Shown in pieces: positions 18,033 to 25,844 of a DNA stretch of 64,000 nucleotides (within the stretch, counting starts at the first letter, position 1; every line of letters starts with the position of its first letter). Source of the stretch: Variovorax sp. WDL1 (GTDB taxonomy: Bacteria > Pseudomonadota > Gammaproteobacteria > Burkholderiales > Burkholderiaceae_C); assembly GCF_001541225.1 (NCBI RefSeq), contig NZ_LMTS01000163.1:126305-190304 (forward strand), written 5' to 3'. Position numbers and translations under genes: made by a program. Under the pieces are notes generated by a model. That model worked only from the letters and a program-made list of their open reading frames with translations, was not told where the DNA came from and made no database searches.

Positions 18033-20923
18033 ACGCGCCCGCCAAGCTGAACGAACTGATGCCGCAGACCGTCGAGTTCACGCTCGACGGGCGGGCGGTC
18101 CAGGCCTTCGAGGGCGAGAGCATCCTGCAGGCCGCGCAGCGGCATGGGGTCGAGATCCCGCGGCTTTGCTACAAGGAAGGGCTGCGGCCCGACGGCAATT
18201 GCCGGTCCTGCGTGGTGGAGCTGAAAGGAGAGCGCGTGCTGGCGCCGAGCTGCTGCCGCAACGTGACCGCCGGGATGGAGGTGCAGGCCACGAGCGAGCG
18301 GGCGCGCAAGAGCCAGCGGATGGTGGTCGAGATGCTGCTGTCCGACATGCCCGACGCGGGGTACAAGTGGAACGATGAAGGTGTTGGAGAGGCAGCCGTC
18401 GGCGAAGCGGTTGGCCAGCATGGCGAACTCAGCGAATGGGCCGAGCGCCTCGAAGTGAACGTCCGCCCCGCGCTCAAGGCACTGCGGCGCGAACAGCCGG
18501 CCGCCGACATCTCCCACCCCGCCATGGCCGTCAACCTCGACGCCTGCATCCAGTGCAACCGCTGCGTGCGCGCCTGCCGCGAAGAGCAGGTCAACGACGT
18601 CATCGGCTACGCCCTGCGCGGGGCCGCATCCAGGATCGTCTTCGACCTCGACGACCCGATGGGCGACAGCACCTGCGTGGCCTGCGGCGAATGCGTGCAG
18701 GCCTGCCCCACCGGCGCCCTGATGCCCAAGAGCCACATCGGCTCGCAGCAGGTCGACCGCAAGGTCGACTCCGTCTGCCCCTTCTGCGGCGTGGGCTGCC
18801 TGATCACCTACAACGTCAAGGACGAGAAGATCGTCAGCGTCGACGGCCGCGACGGCCCGGCCAACCATGGCCGGCTCTGCGTCAAGGGCCGCTTCGGCTT
18901 CGACTACGCGCACCATCCGCAGCGCCTCACCAAGCCGCTGATCCGCAAGGCCGGCGTGCCCAAGGGCTTCAGCGACGCACCGCGCCCCGGCGACTGGCGC
19001 GACACCTTCCGCGAGGCCAGCTGGGAAGAGGCGCTCGAACTCGCGGCCGGCAAGCTCAAGGATCTGCGCGACACGCATGGCAACAAGGCGCTCGCCGGCT
19101 TCGGCTCCGCCAAGGGCAGCAACGAAGAGGCCTACCTGTTCCAGAAGCTGGTGCGCACCGGCTTTCGCAGCAACAACGTCGACCACTGCACGCGCCTGTG
19201 CCATGCCTCCAGCGTGGCGGCCCTGCTCGAAGGCGTGGGCTCGGGCGCGGTGAGCAACCAGGTCAACGACGTGGAGCACGCGGACCTGATCTTCATCATC
19301 GGCTCCAACCCGACCGCCAACCACCCGGTCGCCGCGACCTGGATGAAGAACGCCGCCAAGCGCGGCGCGAAGATCGTGCTCGCCGATCCGCGCGTCACCG
19401 ACATCGGCAGGCACGCCTGGCGCACCCTGCAGTTCAAGGCCGACACCGACGTGGCCATGCTCAACGCGCTGATCCACACGGTCATCGACGAGGGCCTGGT
19501 CGACGAGACCTTCGTGCGCGATCGCGCCAGCAACTTCGAGGCGCTGCGCGAGAACGTCAAGGGCTACAGCCCCGAGGCCATGGCGCCGATCTGCGGCATT
19601 CCCGCCGAGACGCTGCGCGAGGTGGCGCGCGCCATTGCCACGGCCAAGGGCGCGATGGTGCTGTGGGGCATGGGCATCAGCCAGCACGTGCATGGCACCG
19701 ACAACGCACGCTGCCTGATCGCGCTGGTCACCGTCACCGGCCAGATCGGCAAGCCCGGCTCGGGCCTGCATCCGCTGCGCGGCCAGAACAACGTGCAGGG
19801 GGCGAGCGACGCCGGGCTGATCCCGATGATGTTCCCCAATTACCAGCGCGTGGACAACGCCGAGGCGCATGCGTGGTTCGAGGACTTCTGGGGCGTGCCG
19901 CTGGACGAGAAGCCCGGCTACACGGTGGTCGAGATCATGCACAAGGCGCTGGCGCCGGAGGACGACCCGCACAAGATCCGCGGCATGTACATCATGGGCG
20001 AGAACCCCGCGATGAGCGACCCGGACCTCAACCATGCGCGCCACGCACTCGCGAGCCTGGAGCACCTGGTGGTGCAGGACATCTTCATGACCGAGACCGC
20101 GTGGCTGGCCGACGTGGTGCTGCCCGCCAGCGCCTGGCCCGAGAAGACCGGCACGGTGAGCAACACCGATCGCATGGTGCAGCTGGGCAAACGGGCGCTG
20201 GATCCGCCGGGCGACGCCAAGCCCGACTTGTGGATCGTTCAGCAGATCGCGCAGCGCATGGGCCTGTCGTGGAACTACGAAGGCGAGGAATGCGGCGTCG
20301 CCGCGGTCTATGAGGAAATGCGCCAGGCCATGCACGCCGCCATCAGCGGCATCAGCTGGGAGCGGCTGCAGCGCGAGTCCAGCGTGACCTACCCCTGCCT
20401 GAGCGCCGACGATCCGGGCCAGCCGACCGTCTTCATCGACAGCTTCCCGACTGCGGACGGCCGCGTGAAGCTGGTGCCGGCCGACATCATCCCGGCCGAC
20501 GAGCGGCCCGACGCGCAGTACCCCTTCGTGCTGATCACCGGCCGCCAGCTGGAGCACTGGCACACCGGCAGCATGACGCGCCGCGCGACGGTGCTCGACG
20601 CGCTGGAGCCCATGGCCACGGCGTCGATGAACCAGGGCGATATCGATGCGCTGGGCTTGAAGGCGGGCGACGTGATCACCATCCGCTCGCGCCGTGGCGA
20701 GGTGGCGATCCACGTGCGGCGCGACGACGGCACACCGAATGGCGCGGTCTTCGTGCCCTTCGCGTACTACGAAGCTGCTGCCAACCTGATGACCAACGCA
20801 GCGCTCGACCCGATGGGAAAGATTCCCGAGTTCAAGTACTGCGCGGTGCAGGTCCTGGCGGGCGGAACGCCCATAGCGGCGGCGGGCTACGGGACCGGGG
20901 CGGTGGAGGCTGCCGCGCATTGA
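18029..20923 (+). CDS. fdsA: NAD-dependent formate dehydrogenase, catalytic alpha subunit
   Basis: Oxidises formate to CO2 at a bis-MGD molybdenum (or tungsten) centre. 964 residues. Order: N-terminal [2Fe-2S] domain (CYKEGLRPDGNCRSC), a His/Cys [4Fe-4S] region, two [4Fe-4S] motifs (CIQCNRCVRACREE and CVACGECVQACPTGAL near residues 170-230), then the molybdopterin domain opening with CPFCGVGC. The metal ligand is Cys in CTRLCHASSV, so no selenocysteine is used. A proximal fdhD lies 13 kb on. fdsC/fdsD-type small subunits are not seen directly after it. Confidence 0.95.
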   Translation: MNAPAKLNELMPQTVEFTLDGRAVQAFEGESILQAAQRHGVEIPRLCYKEGLRPDGNCRSCVVELKGERVLAPSCCRNVTAGMEVQATSERARKSQRMVVEMLLSDMPDAGYKWNDEGVGEAAVGEAVGQHGELSEWAERLEVNVRPALKALRREQPAADISHPAMAVNLDACIQCNRCVRACREEQVNDVIGYALRGAASRIVFDLDDPMGDSTCVACGECVQACPTGALMPKSHIGSQQVDRKVDSVCPFCGVGCLITYNVKDEKIVSVDGRDGPANHGRLCVKGRFGFDYAHHPQRLTKPLIRKAGVPKGFSDAPRPGDWRDTFREASWEEALELAAGKLKDLRDTHGNKALAGFGSAKGSNEEAYLFQKLVRTGFRSNNVDHCTRLCHASSVAALLEGVGSGAVSNQVNDVEHADLIFIIGSNPTANHPVAATWMKNAAKRGAKIVLADPRVTDIGRHAWRTLQFKADTDVAMLNALIHTVIDEGLVDETFVRDRASNFEALRENVKGYSPEAMAPICGIPAETLREVARAIATAKGAMVLWGMGISQHVHGTDNARCLIALVTVTGQIGKPGSGLHPLRGQNNVQGASDAGLIPMMFPNYQRVDNAEAHAWFEDFWGVPLDEKPGYTVVEIMHKALAPEDDPHKIRGMYIMGENPAMSDPDLNHARHALASLEHLVVQDIFMTETAWLADVVLPASAWPEKTGTVSNTDRMVQLGKRALDPPGDAKPDLWIVQQIAQRMGLSWNYEGEECGVAAVYEEMRQAMHAAISGISWERLQRESSVTYPCLSADDPGQPTVFIDSFPTADGRVKLVPADIIPADERPDAQYPFVLITGRQLEHWHTGSMTRRATVLDALEPMATASMNQGDIDALGLKAGDVITIRSRRGEVAIHVRRDDGTPNGAVFVPFAYYEAAANLMTNAALDPMGKIPEFKYCAVQVLAGGTPIAAAGYGTGAVEAAAH

Positions 20924-21025
20924 GGAAGGCAGGGGGCATGAGCCCGATGCGCGTGTCCTGCTGCCCTGAACAGGATTGCCGGCAGCACGCCGCGCAATAG
21001 CCGCGGCGCCGTGTCCACATCTGGC

Positions 21026-21041
21026 GCATCGGCTATCGTCG
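21026..21041 (+). promoter_or_regulatory. -10-like element shared with the gene at 34973
   Basis: GCATCGGCTATCGTCG ends 5 bases before the ATG at 21047. The same 16 bases lie 4 bases before the ATG at 34973. TATCGT could serve as a -10 hexamer, giving a message with almost no leader. Two unrelated genes sharing 16 bases at the same distance from the start argues for function. Confidence 0.4.
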
Positions 21042-21046
21042 GGCGC

Positions 21047-21637
21047 ATGAACCCGCCTTCCGGTCCCCCCATCGACGCTGGCGCGCGCCCCTCGCTCGAA
21101 GTCGCGGTCGTGATGCGACGTGAACGGTTGCACGGACCCTCGAGCCATTGGCAGCCCTGGCGCTGGACGCTCGAGGGCGTCGTGCCCGACGAGCCCGGCT
21201 TCGGCAGCGCGCCGCGCCTGCTGGAGCAGGACGACGAATTGCAGCGCTGGCTGCATCCGGGCTTCAAGGTCGAATTGTTTCGCGACGACACCGACGGCTA
21301 CCAACTGAACGCGACCACACCCATGCCGGGCTGGTTTGTGCTGTGGCGCCTTGAAGAGGAGGCGACCGTGGCGCCGGAGCCGATCGCGCGCCCGTTGGTG
21401 GTGACGCTCAGCTACAACGAGGCCGGCCGCTGGCTGGATGCGCAGGAGAACGTCGAGCAGGTGCCGGCGCCGCCGGAGGTGGTCGAATGGCTGCGCACCT
21501 GGGTCGACGAGCATCACGTGGCCGAACCCAGGCGCCGACAGCGGCCGCAGAGCTTCAGGCCGCTGGTCGACCGCTTCGGCAATGCGGCCAGTATTTCGAC
21601 CGAGAAGAAGCGCGGGCGGGGAGCGGGCGATGTCTGA
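21047..21637 (+). CDS. DUF3305 family protein, formate dehydrogenase accessory
   Basis: 196 residues, soluble, no signal peptide. The core (LEVAVVMRRERLHGPSSHWQPWRW and LFRDDTDGYQLNATTPMPGWFVLWR) matches DUF3305 proteins, which in proteobacteria sit directly before DUF3306, a polyferredoxin and a TorD-like chaperone in front of membrane-bound formate dehydrogenase genes. Function is unknown; maturation or electron transfer to the enzyme is the natural guess. It overlaps the next gene by 8 bases. The frame is open 12 codons upstream, but the ATG at 21047 starts the conserved part. Confidence 0.8.
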   Translation: MNPPSGPPIDAGARPSLEVAVVMRRERLHGPSSHWQPWRWTLEGVVPDEPGFGSAPRLLEQDDELQRWLHPGFKVELFRDDTDGYQLNATTPMPGWFVLWRLEEEATVAPEPIARPLVVTLSYNEAGRWLDAQENVEQVPAPPEVVEWLRTWVDEHHVAEPRRRQRPQSFRPLVDRFGNAASISTEKKRGRGAGDV

Positions 21638-22226
21638 AGGGTTCTTCGAGCGGTGGTCGCGGCGCAAGCAGCAGGTGAGGGAAGGGGAGGTGCCGGAGGA
21701 GGCGGTGGTGCCTTCGGAGCCTGCGCCGGTTGCGCAGGCTGCGCGCCCCCAACCCACCCCCGTTCCGGAAGCGGAGACAGAAACTCCGGTGGCGCCGACG
21801 CTTGCAGATATCGAAGGCCTGACCCCCGAATCCGACTTCAAGCCCTTCCTTGCCGGCAACGTCGCGCCCGAGGTCAAGAACGCCGCACTCAAGAAGCTGT
21901 TCGCCGATCCGCACTTCAATGTCATGGATGGCCTCGACACCTACATCGACGACTATTCCGTTTCGACCCCGGTGCCCGAGAGCGTCCTGCGCCAGATGGC
22001 CAGCGCGAAGTTCATGAAGCTGTTCGAGGAACAGCCCGACAAAAACCCTGAGGGCGACGCAATGCCGGACGTGGCACAGTCGACCCCCACGGATCCCGTT
22101 CCCAGCCAGCCGGTTGCCGCCGATGTGCAGCCGACACGCCAAGAAGCCGATGACCACCACGCTGATCTGCGACTGCAACAAGACGATGCCGCTCGAGCCG
22201 AAGACCCTCGGCGCGGCGCTGGCTGA
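21630..22226 (+). CDS. DUF3306 family protein, formate dehydrogenase accessory
   Basis: 198 residues. Begins MSEGFFERWSRRKQQVREGE, followed by a low-complexity Pro/Ala/Glu stretch, then the conserved block (LTPESDFKPFLAGNVAPEVKNAALKKLFADPHFNVMDGLDTYIDDY). The SRRK and DPHFNVMD motifs are typical of DUF3306. It overlaps the DUF3305 gene before it and the polyferredoxin gene after it by 77 bases, an unusually long overlap that ties their translation together. Function unknown. Confidence 0.8.
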   Translation: MSEGFFERWSRRKQQVREGEVPEEAVVPSEPAPVAQAARPQPTPVPEAETETPVAPTLADIEGLTPESDFKPFLAGNVAPEVKNAALKKLFADPHFNVMDGLDTYIDDYSVSTPVPESVLRQMASAKFMKLFEEQPDKNPEGDAMPDVAQSTPTDPVPSQPVAADVQPTRQEADDHHADLRLQQDDAARAEDPRRGAG

Positions 22227-24264
22227 AACACTGCCCCTGCATTCCACGCTGTGCCGCCGTGAGGCGCCGGCTTTCCAGCGCGCGATCCAGTCCGGCGACG
22301 ACGTGGTGGTCGCCTGCACGCAGGAGAAACGCCTGTTCGGCGAGCTCGCGCAGCAGACGCCCGGCGCCGAGTCGCCGATCCGCTTCGTCAACATCCGCGA
22401 AACCGGCGGCTGGAGCCGCGATGCGGCGGGCGCCAGCCCCAAGATCGCGGCGCTGCTCGCGCAGGCCCGGCTGCCGGAGCCCGAGCCGGTCGGCATCGTC
22501 AGCTACAAGAGCCAGGGCCGGGTGCTGGTGGTCGGCGCGCTCGACGAGGCGGAGCGCGTGGCTGCGCTGCTGGCCGATACGCTGGAGGTCACGATCTTCT
22601 CGCGCGGCCCCGGCAGCACAGGCGGCGCGCAGGAACGCCGCTGGCCCGTGGTCGCCGGCCGCATCGATGCGCTCGCCGGCTGGCTCGGCGCCTTCCAACT
22701 GCGCTGGACGCGCGACAACGCGATCGACCTCGACCTCTGCACCCGCTGCAATGCCTGCCTGGTGGCCTGCCCCGAACAGGCGATCGGCCTGGACTACCAG
22801 ATCGACAACGCGAAGTGCCAGTCGCACCGCGACTGCGAGCGCGCCTGCACCGTGGCCGGCGCCATCGACTTCAGCCGCCCGGCCGAGGCCCTCGAGGCCG
22901 GCTTCGACCTGGTGCTCGACCTCGGCGAGGCGCCGCTGATCGACTGGCACGCGCCGCCGCAGGGCTACTTCCACCTGCGCGGCGGCCTGGCGAATGCGCT
23001 CGCGCCTTCGACCCTGCTGCAGCTGCGCGAGCTGGTGGGCGAGTTCGAGAAACCGAAGTTCTTCGACTACCGCCAGAAGCTCTGCGCCCACAGCCGCAAC
23101 GAGCAGGTGGGCTGCAACGCCTGCATCGAGGTCTGCTCGGCCCATGCGGTGAGCAGCGACAAGGGGCGCCAGCGCATCGTCGTCAACCCGAACCTCTGCG
23201 TCGGCTGCGGCGCCTGCACCACCGTGTGTCCGACCGGCGCGCTGGCCTACGCCTATCCGCATGCGCCCGACCAGGGGACGCGGCTGCGCACGCTGCTCTC
23301 CACCTATGCGGTGGCGGGCGGGCGCGATGCGGTCCTGCTGCTGCACGGCCGCGAAGGCGGCCAGGCCCTGATCGAGAAGTTGGGCCGCGAGGCGCGCCTC
23401 GGCCGCGCGCAGGGCGTCCCGGCACAGGTGATTCCGGTCGGGCTCTGGCACGCGGCGAGCACCGGCATCGACCTGTGGCTGAGCGCCATTGCCTTCGGCG
23501 CCTCGCAAGTGGCGGTGCTGGCCACCGGCGAGGAGGCGCCCGCGTACATCGATGCGCTGCGCGCGCAGATGAACATCGCGCAGGCCGTGCTCGCGGGCCT
23601 GGGCTACGCCGGCACGCATTTCCGGCTGATCGAGGCGGGCGAGCCCGCCGCGCTGGACCAGGCGCTGGCGCAACTGCGCGAGGCGCAACCGCAACGCCCG
23701 GCGGCGCCGGCGCGCTTCGCGGTCGGCGCCGAGAAGCGCAGCACCCTCGAACTCGCGCTGGACCACCTCGTGGATGCCGCCCCGGCCATGAAGACCGGCC
23801 GCGACTCGCCGCTCGCCATCGCGCTGCCAGCGGCCTCGCCCTACGGCGCCATCGACGTCGACAAGAACAAGTGCACGATGTGCCTGGCCTGCGTGAGCGC
23901 CTGCCCGGCGAGCGCCCTGCAGGACAACCCCAACGCGCCGCAGCTGCGCTTCGTCGAGAAGAACTGCGTGCAGTGCGGCCTGTGCGCAAGCACCTGCCCC
24001 GAGGATGCGATCTCGCTCGTGCCGCGGCTGCTCGTGGCGCCCGAGCGCAGCCAGCCGGTGGTCCTCAACGAAGCGAAGCCCTGGCGCTGCATCCGCTGCG
24101 ACAAGCCCTTCGGCACCCAGAAGGCCATCGAGGCCATGCTCGGCAAGCTGGCCGGCCACGCGATGTTCCAGGGCGAGGCGCTGGAGCGCCTCAAGATGTG
24201 CAGCGACTGCCGGGTCATCGACCTGTACAGCGCCTCCAACGAACTCAAGATCACGCAGCTATGA
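22150..24264 (+). CDS. Polyferredoxin, 4Fe-4S protein of the formate dehydrogenase locus
   Basis: 704 residues, cytosolic. Several [4Fe-4S] motifs are seen in order: CTRCNACLVACPEQAIGL near 197, an irregular CQSHRDCERACTVAG, CNACIEVCSAHAV and CVGCGACTTVCPTGALAYA near 320-365, then CTMCLACVSACPASAL and CVQCGLCASTCPEDAI near 575-620, and a C-terminal CxxC pair (WRCIRCDKPFG, CSDCRVIDLY). An N-terminal part of about 190 residues lacks clusters. The family accompanies DUF3305/3306 and TorD-like genes before formate dehydrogenases and probably handles electrons or clusters during assembly. A start at 22150 (MTTTLICDCNKTMPL) is chosen because conserved sequence begins there. Confidence 0.85.
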   Translation: MTTTLICDCNKTMPLEPKTLGAALAETLPLHSTLCRREAPAFQRAIQSGDDVVVACTQEKRLFGELAQQTPGAESPIRFVNIRETGGWSRDAAGASPKIAALLAQARLPEPEPVGIVSYKSQGRVLVVGALDEAERVAALLADTLEVTIFSRGPGSTGGAQERRWPVVAGRIDALAGWLGAFQLRWTRDNAIDLDLCTRCNACLVACPEQAIGLDYQIDNAKCQSHRDCERACTVAGAIDFSRPAEALEAGFDLVLDLGEAPLIDWHAPPQGYFHLRGGLANALAPSTLLQLRELVGEFEKPKFFDYRQKLCAHSRNEQVGCNACIEVCSAHAVSSDKGRQRIVVNPNLCVGCGACTTVCPTGALAYAYPHAPDQGTRLRTLLSTYAVAGGRDAVLLLHGREGGQALIEKLGREARLGRAQGVPAQVIPVGLWHAASTGIDLWLSAIAFGASQVAVLATGEEAPAYIDALRAQMNIAQAVLAGLGYAGTHFRLIEAGEPAALDQALAQLREAQPQRPAAPARFAVGAEKRSTLELALDHLVDAAPAMKTGRDSPLAIALPAASPYGAIDVDKNKCTMCLACVSACPASALQDNPNAPQLRFVEKNCVQCGLCASTCPEDAISLVPRLLVAPERSQPVVLNEAKPWRCIRCDKPFGTQKAIEAMLGKLAGHAMFQGEALERLKMCSDCRVIDLYSASNELKITQL

Positions 24265-24319
24265 GCCGCAGGGCCGTTCCCAAGGCGAATACCGCGGCGC
24301 TTTGCGCGGAGGTTTTTTG

Positions 24320-24937
24320 ATGAGCGAGAGCTTCCCTGCCACTTCAGCGCTCGACGAGGAACTCGCGCGCGCGGAGCTCTACGGGCTGCTCGCGCGGCTC
24401 TGGTATGCCGCCCCCGACGCCGAGCTGCTCGCCGCCTTCCAGGTCGCGCCCACCGAGGCGCCGGCCGCCGGCGCCTTTCTGGAGGAGCCCTGGCGCCAGC
24501 TGGTGGGCGTGGCGCGCGGCCTCGACGCGGCAGCGGTGCGTGACGAGTACGACGCGCTCTTCGGCGGCATCGGCAAGCCCGATGTGTACCTGTTCGGCTC
24601 GCACTATCTCAGCGGTTTCCTCAACGACAAGCCGCTTGCGCGCCTGCGCGGCGACCTGGACCGGCTGGGCCTCGCGCGCGAGCAGGCGGTGTCGGAGACC
24701 GAGGATCACGTGGCCTGCCTGTTCGAGGTGATGCGCTACCTGATCGCGGGCGAGGACGTCGCGGTGGCCAACCTCACGCAGCAGCAGGCCTTCTTCGCCA
24801 CGCATGTGCAGCCGTGGATGCCCGCCATGTGCGATGCGGTGGCGCAGCATCCGAAGGCGCATTTCTATGGCGCCTTGTCTGCGTTGACGCGGGCCTTTGC
24901 CGAGGTAGAGGCTCAGGGTTTCGACATGCTGGATTAG
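24320..24937 (+). CDS. TorD/DmsD-family redox enzyme maturation chaperone
   Basis: 205 residues, all-helical in character. Key features are LARAELYGLLARLWY at the start, the RDEYDALFGGIGKPDVYLFGSHY segment with the Tor-family GxxxPxxxxES-like stretch, and EDHVACLFEVMRYLIAGED. Such chaperones hold a Tat-exported molybdoenzyme until its cofactor is in place; the partner should be the catalytic subunit at 28514. GGAGG lies 5-9 bases before the ATG. Normally the Tat-target peptide and fdhA would follow directly; here a foreign pair lies between. Confidence 0.85.
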   Translation: MSESFPATSALDEELARAELYGLLARLWYAAPDAELLAAFQVAPTEAPAAGAFLEEPWRQLVGVARGLDAAAVRDEYDALFGGIGKPDVYLFGSHYLSGFLNDKPLARLRGDLDRLGLAREQAVSETEDHVACLFEVMRYLIAGEDVAVANLTQQQAFFATHVQPWMPAMCDAVAQHPKAHFYGALSALTRAFAEVEAQGFDMLD

Positions 24938-25276
24938 CCTGCCCTGAAGCTCAGCGCAGCTGGTGAGCTGTGTCGTAAGCCCGCCCTGTCTGCCCTGTGT
25001 GCCCTGTCTGACATGGGATCGATGCTGTCCGCCCGATACGGGCGCGTTGCGGCATTGCAGAGGCTCGCTGGGTTACCGCTGCACTTCTTGCGGAGGCCTC
25101 CGACTTCGGTCTTGCTCCGCCGGGCGATTCTGAAGTTTGTTCGCTGCAGCAGCCTCACCAGAGATGAGGCATGTATCGTCGCGCGAGTCCGAATCCGGGA
25201 AGCAGCTGGGGATGCCTTGTTCTCCATCGAGCGTGATTTGTCATTCGAGGCTGCCTTCAATCGCCGAGGTGGATAA
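24938..25276. other. Gene-free left flank of the inserted pair, with a 9-bp tandem repeat
   Basis: 339 bases with no convincing gene. At 24984-25010 the sequence has three 9-bp units in tandem, CCCTGTCTG, CCCTGTGTG and CCCTGTCTG. Composition drifts from GC-rich at the torD end to more A/T-rich near 25240. It probably contains the promoter of the chaperone gene that follows and the junction of the foreign segment. Confidence 0.5.
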
Positions 25277-25789
25277 ATGGAACCTGACCCTCATGACGTC
25301 GCACAACCCGGAGCGAGCCCCATGCCCTGGCTCACCCCCCACGACATCGAAGTCGCCTTCAACGAGGCAACCAATGCCGAGCCGGAACTGGGCACAGTCA
25401 CGTCGCTGGACAACTCAAGCTGGCTGATTGAACTGGCTAGCGGGGACGACATCCTGGCCGAATGGGTCACCAGTCCGCCGCGCCTGGTATTTACCACCGC
25501 TCTCGGCCGGCTCGAACCCGAGCATGAATTGCTGGCCTACAAGCTTGCGTTGACCTACAACGCCCAGGGGCATCACAACGGCACACTGCGTTTGGGGCGC
25601 GACCACGAAGACGGCGATCTGCTGCTCATGGCCGATATGTACCCGACCGATTCAGCCGTATCTGGGCTAGCGCAAGAGTTGATGCGTTTAGAAGCCTCCC
25701 GCGTGCTTTGGGAGGCAGCGCTCCAAGGCATAAGGCACAGTGAACCGGACGAGCCCTCAGGCATCGATGCCGCAGGGTTGCGCATTTGA
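25277..25789 (+). CDS. CesT-like type III secretion chaperone, second copy type
   Basis: 170 residues, strongly acidic. The pattern fits class I chaperones: an N-terminal helix (LTPHDIEVAFNEATNA), strands around WLIELASGDDILAEWV and RLVFTTALGRL, the helix LLAYKLALTYNA in place of LLxxN, a strand pair in TLRLGRDHEDGDLLLMADMY, and a C-terminal helix to the Trp in SRVLWEAAL. GAGGTG lies 5 bases before the ATG at 25277; a second start at 25322 is possible. It shares little sequence with the chaperone at 7774, so it is not a recent duplicate. The gene directly after it is its likely effector. Family call is by pattern. Confidence 0.65.
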   Translation: MEPDPHDVAQPGASPMPWLTPHDIEVAFNEATNAEPELGTVTSLDNSSWLIELASGDDILAEWVTSPPRLVFTTALGRLEPEHELLAYKLALTYNAQGHHNGTLRLGRDHEDGDLLLMADMYPTDSAVSGLAQELMRLEASRVLWEAALQGIRHSEPDEPSGIDAAGLRI

Positions 25790-25844
25790 CTCACCGCAAA
25801 TCTCACCACGATTTTCCCTAATCTCTATCATTCATTTTTTGCAT

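Noticed and set aside
17657-21940. A 1427-codon minus-strand frame opposite the fds genes
   Set aside because: It mirrors fdsGB and fdsA, which carry all cofactor motifs. The antisense product has no recognisable feature.
25100-25322. PIP box (paired TTCG halves) before the second chaperone
   Set aside because: TTCG occurs at several points, but none at the spacing of about 15-16 bases.
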